Shown: one piece after another, positions 24,251 to 33,424 of the stretch
How the letters are laid out: the number at the start of each line of letters is the position of its first letter
Numbering within the stretch: position 1 is the stretch's first letter
DNA from: Ancrocorticia sp.
GTDB lineage: Bacteria; Actinomycetota; Actinomycetes; Actinomycetales; Actinomycetaceae
Direction of reading: 5' to 3'
DNA length: 39,324 bases
NCBI GenBank assembly: GCA_022648165.1
Contig: JALCLX010000016.1
Location: 1-39,324 of the forward strand
The notes under the pieces: model-generated
Seen by the model: the letters and a program-made list of their open reading frames with translations, nothing else
Told to the model about the DNA's origin: nothing
Databases searched by the model: none
Translations under genes and position numbers: made by a program

Positions 24251-25062
24251 TCCTCGCCAAATAGCTCGTCTACCACGGTGGCGAAGCCGTCGTCGTAACA
24301 GCTGGGGGCAATGCGGTCTGCGGCCTCAAGCAAATCGTGCACCGCATTTCCCATGGCCACTCCTAGGCCGGCTGCCTGAATAAGTGGAATATCGTTGAAA
24401 TTGTCGCCAAAGGCAACCGTTTCTGCGATAGGTACGCCCACTGCCTCCGCGAGCGCCCGCAGCCCCCAGCCCTTGTCTGTGCCAGCGGCGTTCACCTCCA
24501 ACAGAAAATCGGCGGAGAACACTACCTCTATGGCCGCACCGAATTCCCCACGCAACCTTTGTTCTACCGAGTGAAGATCCTCCGGTTCCCCGGCCACCAG
24601 GAACTTCGAAGGGCGCAGCGCAGCCACGCCCTCGGCGTCAATAGGAAACAGCTGCAGCCCATTGCTCTTCGCATCCACCTGTGCATGAAATCCTTCTGGA
24701 TGGGCTGAGTAGACCCTTCCATGCAAATGCGCCATGGCCTCCACAGGATATTCGTGAATCACGTCGAATACGCTGCGGGCCAGCGTCCCGTCCAGTCTGC
24801 TTGACGCGATGTGTGTGCCACTGGACGCCTCAACGATCTCCGCGCCGTTGTAGCCGCAATAGTAGAAACCTGTGGGATCAATATGGTGTAACGCGAGGTT
24901 GTGTTCAATGCCCGCTGGTCCGCGCCCCGAAGCGATGGCGATCGGTACGCCCATTTCCTGCAACGTGCGAAGCGTATCGATTACCCGTTGCGTCATCCGC
25001 CCGCCGGGCAATGCGGCCAGGGTCAGATCGTAATCGCTTGCAACTAACGAATATGCGCTCAT
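24247..25062 (-). CDS. HAD-superfamily Cof-type phosphatase
   Basis: 271-residue haloacid-dehalogenase hydrolase of subclass IIB. Motif I is SDYDLTL (nucleophile D9; Tyr between the aspartates in place of the usual Leu/Met), motif II ASGR near residue 45, a C2 cap (about 85-190), the Lys/Gly of GTDKGWGLRAL, and motif IV GDNFNDIPLI. Family members dephosphorylate sugar phosphates, FMN or pyridoxal phosphate; the substrate is unknown. It is convergent with the helicase and overlaps its stop codon by 3-4 bp, and its start is 4 bp past the end of marC, so it is last in a PHP-marC-HAD operon. Confidence 0.9.
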   Translation of the reverse strand: MSAYSLVASDYDLTLAALPGGRMTQRVIDTLRTLQEMGVPIAIASGRGPAGIEHNLALHHIDPTGFYYCGYNGAEIVEASSGTHIASSRLDGTLARSVFDVIHEYPVEAMAHLHGRVYSAHPEGFHAQVDAKSNGLQLFPIDAEGVAALRPSKFLVAGEPEDLHSVEQRLRGEFGAAIEVVFSADFLLEVNAAGTDKGWGLRALAEAVGVPIAETVAFGDNFNDIPLIQAAGLGVAMGNAVHDLLEAADRIAPSCYDDGFATVVDELFGED

Positions 25063-25065
25063 CTG

Positions 25066-25683
25066 TTAATTCGCTCCCGCCACGATTGCGAGGATCCCAT
25101 TGATCATCAGCTGCGTGGCGATTGCGGCTAACAACATGCCCGAAATGCGGGTGAGGAAGATGATGCCGCCCTCTCCCAGCAGCCTGCTGATGGGATTGGC
25201 AAAGCGCATCGTGATCCATTCGACCACGTGCACTACAATCAGTGCCAGCGCAACCGCCCAGATACCGCCGTGGGCTCGGACGGCTTCCTGGGCAGCCATC
25301 ATCACCGCCACGATGGAACCGGGGCCTGCGAGCAGCGGAACGCCAAGCGGCACCAGCGCCACATTGGCTGATCCTGGGCCTCCTGGGCTCGATTCGTGGC
25401 CGGTTAGCAACTGCAGCGCAACCAGCAGAAGCAACAGCCCGCCGGATATCTGCATTGCCTCTTCTGAAAGGTGAAGCAGGCTCAAAATCCACTGCCCAAA
25501 GAGCGCGAAAACAGTGAGGACACCCAAGGATGTTGCCGTTGCCTGCCATGCGGCGGTTTTCCGCTCGCTTCGAGTCATCGTGGCCGTGAGCGCCATGAAT
25601 ACCGGAAGGTTTCCGAAAGGATCCGCAATCACAAAAAGCGTGGTGAACGTTGAGATGAACAGAACGCTGTCGAATCCGGTCAC
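25066..25683 (-). CDS. MarC family integral membrane protein
   Basis: 205 residues with six predicted membrane helices. MarC features include FTTLFVIADPFGNLPVFMAL at the N-terminus, the central ISGGLLLLLVALQLLTG, VPLGVPLLAGPGSIVAVM, and the final RISGMLLAAIATQLMINGI. The role is not established; the old link to multiple antibiotic resistance was not upheld for E. coli MarC. The GTG start forms a GTGA overlap with the upstream PHP gene, with GGAGG about 12 nt before it, indicating translational coupling. Confidence 0.92.
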   Translation of the reverse strand: MTGFDSVLFISTFTTLFVIADPFGNLPVFMALTATMTRSERKTAAWQATATSLGVLTVFALFGQWILSLLHLSEEAMQISGGLLLLLVALQLLTGHESSPGGPGSANVALVPLGVPLLAGPGSIVAVMMAAQEAVRAHGGIWAVALALIVVHVVEWITMRFANPISRLLGEGGIIFLTRISGMLLAAIATQLMINGILAIVAGAN

Positions 25684-26534
25684 GGGTGGAGTACCTCCAA
25701 GAAAGAACTCTGGGTAAGAGCTGAAATGACGCGCGGCGAGGTGGTGTTTTCGCCGAGCCGATTTGGTTTGCCCGATCCATGGTAATCGCTCGAACCAAAG
25801 CGAGCCAGGTGGAGGCGCAGCGCCGTTGCCTCCAGAAACGCAATAGCGTCTCTTCTATTGTCGCGGTGATCGATCTCCAGGCCGAAGAGCCCCGCCTCCG
25901 CCAGCTCGTCGAAGGCGCGCTCGGGTGCCTCACGGCCGCGTTGCGGCGCACGCGGATGGGCAAATACGGCTTTCCCGCCGGCAGCTGTGATCCAAGCGAC
26001 CGCATCAGAGGCGCTGGGGGCATAATGCGGAACGAAATAGGGTGAACCTGGCCGCAATAGAGACGTGAATGCCGCGCTCCGATCAGGAATGACACCGGCA
26101 TCCACCAGGGTATCTGCGATGTGCGGACGTCCGATAGTGGCACCTGGAGCCGCGTGGGCGACGACGTCGTCCCACGTAATCGGAAAATCTTTCGCAAGCC
26201 GCGCCACCATTTCCTTAGCCCGTTCCACTCTGGCGGAACGCACCTTGGCGATGTGTGCGGTGATGACCTCATCGTGCGGGTTGAATAGGTAGCCCAGGAT
26301 ATGAACCGAAGCTCCATGGCATTTGGTGGACATCTCAATGCCTCGGATAAGCGCAACTCCCGACGGCGCAACGCTTGCAGCTGCTCCCTCCCACCCCCCG
26401 ATAGTGTCGTGATCGGCTAAACCAATCATGTCAAGGCCAGCATCGCGTGCTTCAAAAAGAAGCCTGCTGGGCGGCGTACGGCCATCCGAGGCGGTGGAAT
26501 GAGTGTGGGGATCAATGCGCATGATATCAAGCAT
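25680..26534 (-). CDS. PHP-domain metal-dependent phosphoesterase
   Basis: 284-residue PHP protein of the type encoding 3',5'-nucleotide or oligoribonucleotide phosphatases. The metal site is built from IDPHTHSTASDG (H10, H12), LADHDT, RGIEMS, HILGYLF, GRPHIAD, VFAHP, GLEIDHRDN and the C-terminal SSDYHG. The substrate is inferred only from relatives such as YciV/TrpH. ATG at 26534 has GAGGGG 5-6 nt upstream; a second ATG four codons later is possible. Divergent from the aminopeptidase gene, with 72 bp between the start codons. Confidence 0.9.
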   Translation of the reverse strand: MLDIMRIDPHTHSTASDGRTPPSRLLFEARDAGLDMIGLADHDTIGGWEGAAASVAPSGVALIRGIEMSTKCHGASVHILGYLFNPHDEVITAHIAKVRSARVERAKEMVARLAKDFPITWDDVVAHAAPGATIGRPHIADTLVDAGVIPDRSAAFTSLLRPGSPYFVPHYAPSASDAVAWITAAGGKAVFAHPRAPQRGREAPERAFDELAEAGLFGLEIDHRDNRRDAIAFLEATALRLHLARFGSSDYHGSGKPNRLGENTTSPRVISALTQSSFLEVLHP

Positions 26535-26606
26535 AGTTGCCCCTCGGCGCGCGGGAGATACTCCGCTGCCACGCGTGCCATGCACTCCGGGTGCAACAAT
26601 AGAGGT

Positions 26607-28097
26607 ATGAGCAAACAGGACATGAAAGATCGTGGCAACAACCGTTCACGCCAGCCCAATCATGAAGCGTTCGCAGACTTCATCAGTTCCGATTGGGCAC
26701 CGCGCCCGGAAGGCCCCGCGCGCGCTCCAGTGGCAGATTACCTTCCTGCACGCCACAAGGCGATCTCAGAACGCTTCCCCGGCGAACGCCTCGTCATCCC
26801 GGCCGGGACGTACAAGGTGCGCAACAACGATTGCGATTATCGCTTCCGTGCGCATTCGGCTTTCGCCCACATGACAGGACTGGGAGGAGAGCTAGAGCCA
26901 GATGCCGTATTGGTTTTGAATCCTACGCCTTCCGGACATGAAGCAACGCTCTACTTTCATCCGCGCGCACCGCGCTCCTCACGCGAGTTCTATGCCGATT
27001 CGCGCTATGGCGAGTTTTGGGTGGGAGCCCGGCCCTCGCTGGCGGAGATGTCTACGCTTACCGGCTTGCGCTGCGATTCGATCGATAACCTTCCAGACGC
27101 GCTGGCGAAAGATTTAGGGCCTGGCCAGGTTTCCCTGCGTGTGGTTCCTGAGGCGGACGCCTCCGTTCAGGCGCTCGTTGACGAGCTGCGGGAACGCGCC
27201 GAATTTACACACGATACCGCGCAATCTGATGCGGAACTCGCCGAGGCACTCTCCGAGCTGCGCCTGACGAAGGATCCGTGGGAGATTGACCAAATGCGGC
27301 AATCCGTGGCGCTCACCAAGGAAGGATTTGCGAACATCATCGCGTCCCTACCGCGCGCGGTTGGCCACTGGCGCGGTGAACGCGTGATCGAAGGTGCCTT
27401 CGGTGCAAAGGCACGCGAGGAAGGCAACGGGCTGGGTTACGATACGATCGCTGCCGCCGGGGACCACGCGAACACACTGCATTACATGGACAACGCAGGG
27501 CCTGTGCGCCCAGGCGAACTGGTGTTGGTGGATGCCGGTATCGAATCGGATTCGCTCTACACGGCGGATATCACCCGCACGCTGCCCGTGGATGGGAAGT
27601 TCACGGATGCACAAGCGGAGGTGTACCAGGCGGTACTAGATGCAGCCAACTACGCCCTGGAACGGGCCAATCAGCCAGGCTGCCGCTTCGCCGATGTGCA
27701 CAATGCCGCGATGGAAGTGATTGCAGATCGCCTGGAGAAATGGGACATGCTTCCATGCACAGCGGCCGAATCACTTGCTTCGCCCGCGCAGTACCACCGG
27801 CGTTGGATGCCGCACGGCACATCGCACCACTTGGGGATTGATGTGCACGATTGTGCTCAGGCCCGCCGCGAAATGTACTTGGAGGCTGAGCTGAAACCCG
27901 GGATGATCTTCACCATCGAACCCGGCCTTTACTTCCACAAGGATGACCTGAAAGTGCCCGAACGCTTCCGCGGAATTGGCGTGCGCATTGAAGACGACGT
28001 GCTTGTGACAGAATACGGTGTGGAACGCATATCAGAAGACATTCCACGCGATATTTCCGCTGTTGAGGAGTGGATGGCTTCTATCCTGAAGAAGTGA
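26607..28097 (+). CDS. pepP: Xaa-Pro aminopeptidase (M24B, aminopeptidase P)
   Basis: Releases N-terminal residues next to proline in the cytoplasm. 496 residues: an N-terminal creatinase-like domain (about 45-190, including FAHMTGLGGELEPDAVLVL) and a C-terminal pita-bread domain with the two-metal ligands D309, D321, H408, E438 and E462 (VLVDAGIESDS, YTADITRT, HGTSHHLGIDVHD, TIEPGLYF, GVRIEDD). ATG at 26607 is taken from protein length; TAGAGGT directly abuts it, too close for a normal SD. A further in-frame ATG lies at 26622. Confidence 0.94.
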   Translation: MSKQDMKDRGNNRSRQPNHEAFADFISSDWAPRPEGPARAPVADYLPARHKAISERFPGERLVIPAGTYKVRNNDCDYRFRAHSAFAHMTGLGGELEPDAVLVLNPTPSGHEATLYFHPRAPRSSREFYADSRYGEFWVGARPSLAEMSTLTGLRCDSIDNLPDALAKDLGPGQVSLRVVPEADASVQALVDELRERAEFTHDTAQSDAELAEALSELRLTKDPWEIDQMRQSVALTKEGFANIIASLPRAVGHWRGERVIEGAFGAKAREEGNGLGYDTIAAAGDHANTLHYMDNAGPVRPGELVLVDAGIESDSLYTADITRTLPVDGKFTDAQAEVYQAVLDAANYALERANQPGCRFADVHNAAMEVIADRLEKWDMLPCTAAESLASPAQYHRRWMPHGTSHHLGIDVHDCAQARREMYLEAELKPGMIFTIEPGLYFHKDDLKVPERFRGIGVRIEDDVLVTEYGVERISEDIPRDISAVEEWMASILKK

Positions 28098-28163
28098 AAA
28101 CCTAGGAGCTGCGGGGATCTTGCACTCCCGTGGAATAAGCAGACGCACACCGTGGGAGGTGCT

Positions 28164-29606
28164 ATGTCACACTCAAGTTCGAATCGAGTGTTCGCCGCAC
28201 GTTTGGCTGGTACACCGGTCTTCGACCCTATCGGAGACAAAGTTGGAACAGTGTATGACATTGTGGTCATGTTTCGCTTCAAGGGAGATCCTCTGGCGGT
28301 CGGCCTCGTCGTAGAGGTGGTCGGCCGCCGCAGGGTGTTCCTACCGCTCACGCGTGTCACCGCCATCGACAATGGCCAGGTGATCACCACCGGCTTGGTG
28401 AATATTCGCCGCTTTTCTCAGCGCCCCGCGGAAACTCTCGTGCTCGGCGAACTCCTGGAGCGGAAGGTGTCCGTGAAGGAAACGGGTGAAAGCGCCGTCG
28501 TCGTCGATGCGGCAATCGAACGGATCCGCGGACGCGAATGGCGCCTGACAACCGTCTACGTGCGGATTCTGAAGAACAACCGGCCAGGTCCCAATTCGCT
28601 GACGCTTCCTGCCTCTGGCGTGGCCGGACTCAGCCGTTCGGTGCTCACCCAGGGGGCTTCTACGATCCTGGCGCAGATCGGAACTCTGAAACCTGCCGAT
28701 GTGGCGGACGTGCTGCGGGATCTGCCGCCGGACCGGATGCAAGCGGTCGCAAACGAATTGACGGACGAACGGCTCGCGGACGTCCTAGAAGAATTAGGCG
28801 ACGACGACCGCGTGGAGATTCTCTCCGGCCTCGATGTGGACCGCGCCGCCGACGTCCTGGATGTGATGCAGCCCGACGACGCCGCCGACTTGGTAGCGGA
28901 GTTGCCAACGGATCAGGCCGCTTTGCTGTTGGAACACATGGAGCCAGGCGAAGCCGAAGACGTGCGCAGGCTGCTCACGTATGAGGAGCGCACTGCTGGC
29001 GGCCTCATGACCACCGATCCAATCATTCTGCCGCCCGAGGCCACGATCGCCCAGGCTTTGGCCTCTGCACGGCGCGCGGATATCCCCCCTGCGCTGGCCA
29101 CCGTCATGTTCGTATGCCGTCCGCCCTTAGAGACCCCTACCGGACGGTTCTTGGGCGCAGTACATCTCCAGCGCGCGCTGCGCGAGCCGCCATCTGCACC
29201 TGTCGGAAATATCGTTGACAACGACGTGGAGGGCGTCCCTCCCGAAGCGGGCATCGAGAAGGTGACACGACTGCTCGCAACCTACAATCTGACGGCCATC
29301 CCCGTAGTTGACGACGGCGGCTTACTGCTCGGCGCGATCTCAGTGGACGACGTGCTCGATCACCTCCTGCCCGAAGACTGGCGTGAATCCGATGAAGATG
29401 AAGAACCCGATTCGGAGGATTTCACTCCTTTTGATGGTTCCCGCGATGGATCCGATCCCCACCAGACAGCCACCTTCCGAAGTACCACCGGGGAGGGAGC
29501 CCAGGGGGATAATCCCACTGCGCACACTCCGGCTCCCCATCCGCGTACTGCCAGTGGCGCCGCGGCGCCACTGACTTCATCCGAATCCCACGGAGGTGAC
29601 AAATGA
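28164..29606 (+). CDS. Cytosolic MgtE-N / CBS domain protein without transporter domain
   Basis: 480 residues. An N-terminal PRC-barrel-like region (about 8-80, VFDPIGDKVGTVYDIVV, VFLPLTRV) is followed by a magnesium-sensor-like MgtE N domain of repeated helical units (about 160-270: VADVLRDLPPDRMQAV, VLEELGDDDRVEIL, AADLVAELP, ALLLEHM). Then come a CBS pair (GLMTTDPIILPPEATIAQAL; VTRLLATYNLTAIPVVDDGG) and an acidic, Pro/Ser-rich tail. No membrane helix is present, so it is not itself an Mg channel. Mycobacterial Rv1232c is comparable. GGGAGG precedes ATG 28164. It overlaps the DUF1003 gene by ATGA. Confidence 0.88.
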   Translation: MSHSSSNRVFAARLAGTPVFDPIGDKVGTVYDIVVMFRFKGDPLAVGLVVEVVGRRRVFLPLTRVTAIDNGQVITTGLVNIRRFSQRPAETLVLGELLERKVSVKETGESAVVVDAAIERIRGREWRLTTVYVRILKNNRPGPNSLTLPASGVAGLSRSVLTQGASTILAQIGTLKPADVADVLRDLPPDRMQAVANELTDERLADVLEELGDDDRVEILSGLDVDRAADVLDVMQPDDAADLVAELPTDQAALLLEHMEPGEAEDVRRLLTYEERTAGGLMTTDPIILPPEATIAQALASARRADIPPALATVMFVCRPPLETPTGRFLGAVHLQRALREPPSAPVGNIVDNDVEGVPPEAGIEKVTRLLATYNLTAIPVVDDGGLLLGAISVDDVLDHLLPEDWRESDEDEEPDSEDFTPFDGSRDGSDPHQTATFRSTTGEGAQGDNPTAHTPAPHPRTASGAAAPLTSSESHGGDK

Positions 29607-30196
29607 GCGATTTCGACAAGCCATTAGAGACCAGCGGGCGGCGCCGCCTGCGCTGGCGCCGCAATCGCGACAGCGACGCATTTGGGCGCTTCGCCGAGAC
29701 CGTGGCCCGTTTCATGGGCAGCCCAAAATTCATCTTGTACATGACCATTTTCGTGACCGCATGGATCGTGGCGAATGTGGTATTGGTACAGGTCGCAAAA
29801 AAATACGCGTGGGATCCTTACCCGTTCATTCTGCTCAACCTGGCCTTCTCCACTCAAGCCTCATACTCTGCGCCGCTGATCCTTCTGGCCCAGAACCGCC
29901 AAGACGATCGCGACCGCGTGATCGCAGAACAAGATCGGCAGCGAGCTGAACGGAACCTGGCTGACACCGAGTATTTGACACGCGAGATTGCCGGGCTGCG
30001 CATGGCCATTGGCGATGTGGCCACCCGTGATTTCGTCCGCTCTGAGCTACGCGACGCCTTGGAGTCCATGGAGCGCACCCGGGAAGATCGCGTAGCCGAG
30101 CGCGATACCCGTATTGCCGAGCTGCAGCGCGAGCTCGATGCGCTGCGGGCACTTCACGCGGCCGACGAAACCGCAGATGTGGAAACGAAAAGCTGA
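29603..30196 (+). CDS. DUF1003 membrane protein
   Basis: 197 residues: basic N-terminus, two membrane helices (about 43-65, ILYMTIFVTAWIVANVVLV, and about 74-96, containing the DUF1003 signature DPYPFILLNLAFSTQASYSAPLILLAQNRQ), then a long charged coiled coil (about 98-185). The function is unknown. GGAGG lies 6 nt before the ATG, within the end of the upstream gene, and the ATGA overlap couples it to the MgtE-N/CBS protein, suggesting the two act together at the membrane. Confidence 0.92.
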   Translation: MSDFDKPLETSGRRRLRWRRNRDSDAFGRFAETVARFMGSPKFILYMTIFVTAWIVANVVLVQVAKKYAWDPYPFILLNLAFSTQASYSAPLILLAQNRQDDRDRVIAEQDRQRAERNLADTEYLTREIAGLRMAIGDVATRDFVRSELRDALESMERTREDRVAERDTRIAELQRELDALRALHAADETADVETKS

Positions 30197-30220
30197 AACC
30201 ACCAGTGAGGCCGCCAACGG

Positions 30221-32044
30221 CTACCAGCTGTTCAGTGCCTTCACTATCGTGTCTGCATATAACTCCCCGCCGGCAGGCCCAGGATGAACTCTGTCTCCTG
30301 CGAGTAGGTCTTGGTGGGCCGCAGCAATCGCCGCCCAGTCCGCCACTCGCACTTGCTCCGGATGCGCTTTCGCGATCTCCCAAATACGCCTATTGGCTTC
30401 GGAGATCCACGATGCGGTAGCCGGGCCATAGCCCGTCACAAAAACGATCTTGCGCTTCGAACCAACTGCGTCAAGAATCGCCTGCGCATCGGCCTGCCGG
30501 ATTGTCCCGTTGGTGGCAAGGGCAACGACTACGTAATCGCGCAGTTCGCCCGCAGAAGCCAATTGTTGCGCAATGGCCGGGAAGGCAGTAGCTTGCCGCG
30601 AAACCTCCGCATTGATCACGATTCCGGGAAGTTTTTCCTGCAAGGCAGGAGCAGCCGCAAGAGCCACCGAATCTCCAATCAGAGTGACGCTGTCTCCGGC
30701 AATCGTGGATGCAGACGGTGCCGCAGTTGATGATTCTGGCTGCGAACGTGAGGTCGCATCACTGCCGTTGAGCGCCTGTTGCCCGGCCGCCACATAGCGC
30801 TCCGCAGAGGATTGGGCAGGCGACGCCGCAACCGCCCATGTGAACAAGGAGAAAACAATAACCACGCACACGGCGATCGCAATCAGCGCACGCCGCGACA
30901 TCGTCGCCAAAACCCGATGAACCCATGGCATGAAATGCTCGTGACGGATCGGCGACTCGACATACCGATAGGACAAATCCGCGCATAGCACCGAAGCGGC
31001 CACGACGGCGGCGGCGGCGGGAAGCGCATCCCAGTGCAACGCGTAGAACGCGCACACCCACAAAGGCCAATGCCACAGATAGACACCGTAACTGCGTTCC
31101 CCCAGCCACACCAGCGGGCGCGAGTTCAGTAACACGGAAAGCCTGCCTGAAACGTCCGGAAGCAAGGCGCGCACTACCACGGCAGACAGCAGCGAGGCCG
31201 CCACCATTCCCCAGGGATACATGAAGCGAGAGTCCGGAACACATACGGCGAGCGCGATCAGTGAGAGTAATGCGAGCCAGCCTGCGGCCCGCCACGCGCG
31301 CGCGTGAGCATCGGGAACGGCAGCCAGATCACCACTCATGACATGCGGGAATGCGAATGCCAGAGCTGCGCCGATCATCAACCCAAATGCGTGGGTATCC
31401 GTGCCGACGTAGGCCCGGGTGGCATCGGCAGCGCCAGAAACGATAAGGGCATGCGCTCCCGCCGAAAGCGCAGCCACACCGAGAGCGGACCAGGGCCTGG
31501 CCCGGCGCGGAACGAATGCCAGCACAAGGAGAAGAAGCACCGGCCACACCAGGTAGAACTGCTGTTCTACCGCAAGCGACCACATGTTCGTCAACAGCAA
31601 CGGCGAACGCTGCGCAAAATACGACGATCCATTGGCGATCTCCAGCCAGTTGTAGGTGGCGGTCAACGATCCGAATGCCTGCCACGGCAGCTGGACTATT
31701 GCGTCCCCTCCTACGATTCGCGCCAGAGCGATCGATCCGAATGTCGCTACCAGCACCGCGGGAAACAAACGTCTGATTCGGCGCATCCAAAAACTAGGTA
31801 GAGAAAATGTGCCTGTTTGCGTATGCTCCTTGAGCAAAAGTGCTGTGATCAGAAATCCGGAGATGACGAAGAAGATATCCACGCCGATGAACCCGGCCTG
31901 AAAGCTCCCTGGCAGAACGTGATATCCGAGCACCACAAAGGCGGCAATCGCACGCAGTCCGTCCAGTCCTTGGATCCGGCGATGCTGGGTGCCAACCGCT
32001 GCCTGTGCTGTTTTTGTCGCCTGCTGCCCCGCCACACCGGACAT
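30221..32044 (-). CDS. OafA-type membrane acyltransferase with SGNH domain
   Basis: About 607 residues. The N-terminal acyltransferase-3 domain (about 25-370) has RIQGLDGLRAIAAFVVLGYH (catalytic His), GVDIFFVISGFLI, LPSFWMRRIRRLFPA, MWSLAVEQQFYLVWP and around ten helices. A Ser/Ala-rich linker then leads to an SGNH hydrolase-like domain (about 450-607) with LIGDSVAL (Ser) and GDRVHPGPAGGELYA (Asp/His). Such enzymes O-acetylate peptidoglycan or surface glycans; the acceptor is unknown. The start is uncertain: ATG 32044, a TTG at 32056 with AGAAGGG 9 nt before it, and GTG 32107 are in frame. Convergent with the DUF1003 gene. Confidence 0.88.
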   Translation of the reverse strand: MSGVAGQQATKTAQAAVGTQHRRIQGLDGLRAIAAFVVLGYHVLPGSFQAGFIGVDIFFVISGFLITALLLKEHTQTGTFSLPSFWMRRIRRLFPAVLVATFGSIALARIVGGDAIVQLPWQAFGSLTATYNWLEIANGSSYFAQRSPLLLTNMWSLAVEQQFYLVWPVLLLLVLAFVPRRARPWSALGVAALSAGAHALIVSGAADATRAYVGTDTHAFGLMIGAALAFAFPHVMSGDLAAVPDAHARAWRAAGWLALLSLIALAVCVPDSRFMYPWGMVAASLLSAVVVRALLPDVSGRLSVLLNSRPLVWLGERSYGVYLWHWPLWVCAFYALHWDALPAAAAVVAASVLCADLSYRYVESPIRHEHFMPWVHRVLATMSRRALIAIAVCVVIVFSLFTWAVAASPAQSSAERYVAAGQQALNGSDATSRSQPESSTAAPSASTIAGDSVTLIGDSVALAAAPALQEKLPGIVINAEVSRQATAFPAIAQQLASAGELRDYVVVALATNGTIRQADAQAILDAVGSKRKIVFVTGYGPATASWISEANRRIWEIAKAHPEQVRVADWAAIAAAHQDLLAGDRVHPGPAGGELYADTIVKALNSW

Positions 32045-32137
32045 TCTATGCAAGGCGTCATACCCTTCTTTGAGGGTGTCAGGGTATGTTGCTGTCACGC
32101 ACGTCACCTGGGCGCTATCTAGGCGCTACCTGTGCGC

Positions 32138-32167
32138 TTGGGCAGGCACCACACAGGCGGGTACGAT
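32138..32167 (+). promoter_or_regulatory. Predicted mrp promoter, leaderless
   Basis: TTGGGC (32138-32143), an 18-bp spacer, and TACGAT (32162-32167), a TANNNT -10. The ATG of mrp begins exactly 7 nt after the box and no SD precedes it, so transcription probably starts at the A of the ATG. Confidence 0.6.
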
Positions 32168-32174
32168 TGCCATC

Positions 32175-33296
32175 ATGGTTACCGCTGATGACATCCTGCA
32201 CGCACTGGACCGCGTCATCGATCCAGAGTTGCGTAGACCGATTACCGATCTTGACATGGTGGACAAGGTTTCGATTTCCGACGACGGCGCCGTTACGGTA
32301 TCAATCTTGCTCACAACGATGGGATGTCCGTTACGTGACACCATCACGGACGATGTGGAAAAGGTTGTGTCCGGTCTTGAAGGAGTCACGTCCGTCAAGG
32401 TGACAATGGCGGCGATGAATGATGCGCAGCGCGAGGCGCTCGCCACCAAGCTTCGCGGAGGCGTACCGCCCAAGCACAATCTTTTCACCGAGCCAGGAAA
32501 CTTGACGAAGGTCTACGCAGTCGCGTCCGGCAAGGGCGGCGTGGGCAAATCGTCTGTCACCGCAAATCTGGCTGCAGCACTCGCACGCCAAGGCCTGAAA
32601 GTGGGCCTAGTCGATGCCGATATTTACGGATTCTCCATTCCGCGGATGATGGGAGTGGACACTCCCCCGCAGCAACTCAATGACATGATCATTCCGCCAG
32701 TGGCCAATGACGTCAAGGTGATCTCGATCGGAATGTTCGTGCCGGATAACTCGCCTGTTGTGTGGCGTGGCCCAATGCTGCACCGCGCGCTAGAGCAGTT
32801 CTTCGCCGATGTCCATTGGGGAGATCTTGATGTGCTGCTGCTCGATCTTCCGCCAGGCACAGGCGACGTGGCGATCTCCGTGGCGCAGCTGATTCCCGAT
32901 TCGGAGATCCTGGTTGTGACCACGCCGCAGGCCGCCGCTGCGGAAGTCGCAGAACGCTCCGGGCAAATGGCCAAGCAGACCAGGCAGCGCGTGATAGGCG
33001 TCGTTGAGAATATGTCGTATCTCGAGATGCCTGATGGCTCCCACAACGCACTCTTCGGCACTGGGGGCGGTGCCACCGTGGCCGCTCAGCTCTCCAGTAT
33101 TTTGGGCTACGAAGTCCCGCTCTTAGCGCAGATTCCACTTGAGCCACAAATCCGTGAAGGCGGAGATACGGGCAAGCCGTGGGCCACCCAGGACGGCGAT
33201 TCGTCGGCCCAACAGGCGTTCCGGAAGGTTGCCGATGAGCTGGCACACCGGGCGCGTGGCCTCGCCGGACGCAGTTTAGGCGTCACTCCACTCTGA
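32175..33296 (+). CDS. mrp: Mrp/ApbC-type P-loop iron-sulfur carrier protein
   Basis: 373-residue ATPase that holds and delivers Fe-S clusters. N-terminal MIP18/DUF59 domain (1-95) with the conserved TTMGCPLRD (C51), then the ParA-like NTPase: deviant Walker A SGKGGVGKSS (118-127), VGLVDADIYGFSIPRMMG, LDLPPGTGDVAIS, and VVTTPQAAAAEVAERS. The C-terminal CxxC that bridges the cluster in E. coli Mrp is absent (ENMSYLEMPDGSHNALFGTGGG), as I recall for other actinobacterial members. ATG 32175 is chosen by the domain start and the promoter spacing; the upstream extension overlaps the acyltransferase gene. A strong terminator follows. Confidence 0.94.
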   Translation: MVTADDILHALDRVIDPELRRPITDLDMVDKVSISDDGAVTVSILLTTMGCPLRDTITDDVEKVVSGLEGVTSVKVTMAAMNDAQREALATKLRGGVPPKHNLFTEPGNLTKVYAVASGKGGVGKSSVTANLAAALARQGLKVGLVDADIYGFSIPRMMGVDTPPQQLNDMIIPPVANDVKVISIGMFVPDNSPVVWRGPMLHRALEQFFADVHWGDLDVLLLDLPPGTGDVAISVAQLIPDSEILVVTTPQAAAAEVAERSGQMAKQTRQRVIGVVENMSYLEMPDGSHNALFGTGGGATVAAQLSSILGYEVPLLAQIPLEPQIREGGDTGKPWATQDGDSSAQQAFRKVADELAHRARGLAGRSLGVTPL

Positions 33297-33311
33297 GTGA
33301 TTGCGCAGATT

Positions 33312-33347
33312 GGAAGGGGTGAGCCCGGAAATGGGCTCACCCCTTCC
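33312..33347 (+). terminator. Terminator after mrp
   Basis: Perfect 15-bp stem GGAAGGGGTGAGCCC / GGGCTCACCCCTTCC with a 6-nt loop, 15 nt after the mrp stop; GTTCGTCT follows. Confidence 0.85.
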
Positions 33348-33424
33348 GTTCGTCTAGCGAGGATGGCCGCACCGGTTGCAGTGACCAGGTACCATAGGTG
33401 TGTCTACCGCTGGAAGGGAATGCC

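Noticed and set aside
8753-26170. Palindromic 12-mer GACGACGTCGTC at about 8753, 20716 and 26160, which looked like a repeated operator
   Set aside because: All three lie inside coding sequence and encode Asp-Asp-Val-Val with the preferred codons; explained by codon usage.
24905-26371. 488-residue minus-strand open frame across marC and the PHP gene
   Set aside because: Out-of-frame reading of two clearly recognised genes on the same strand; Arg/Ser-rich and without domain features. Long open frames are expected in DNA of this GC content.
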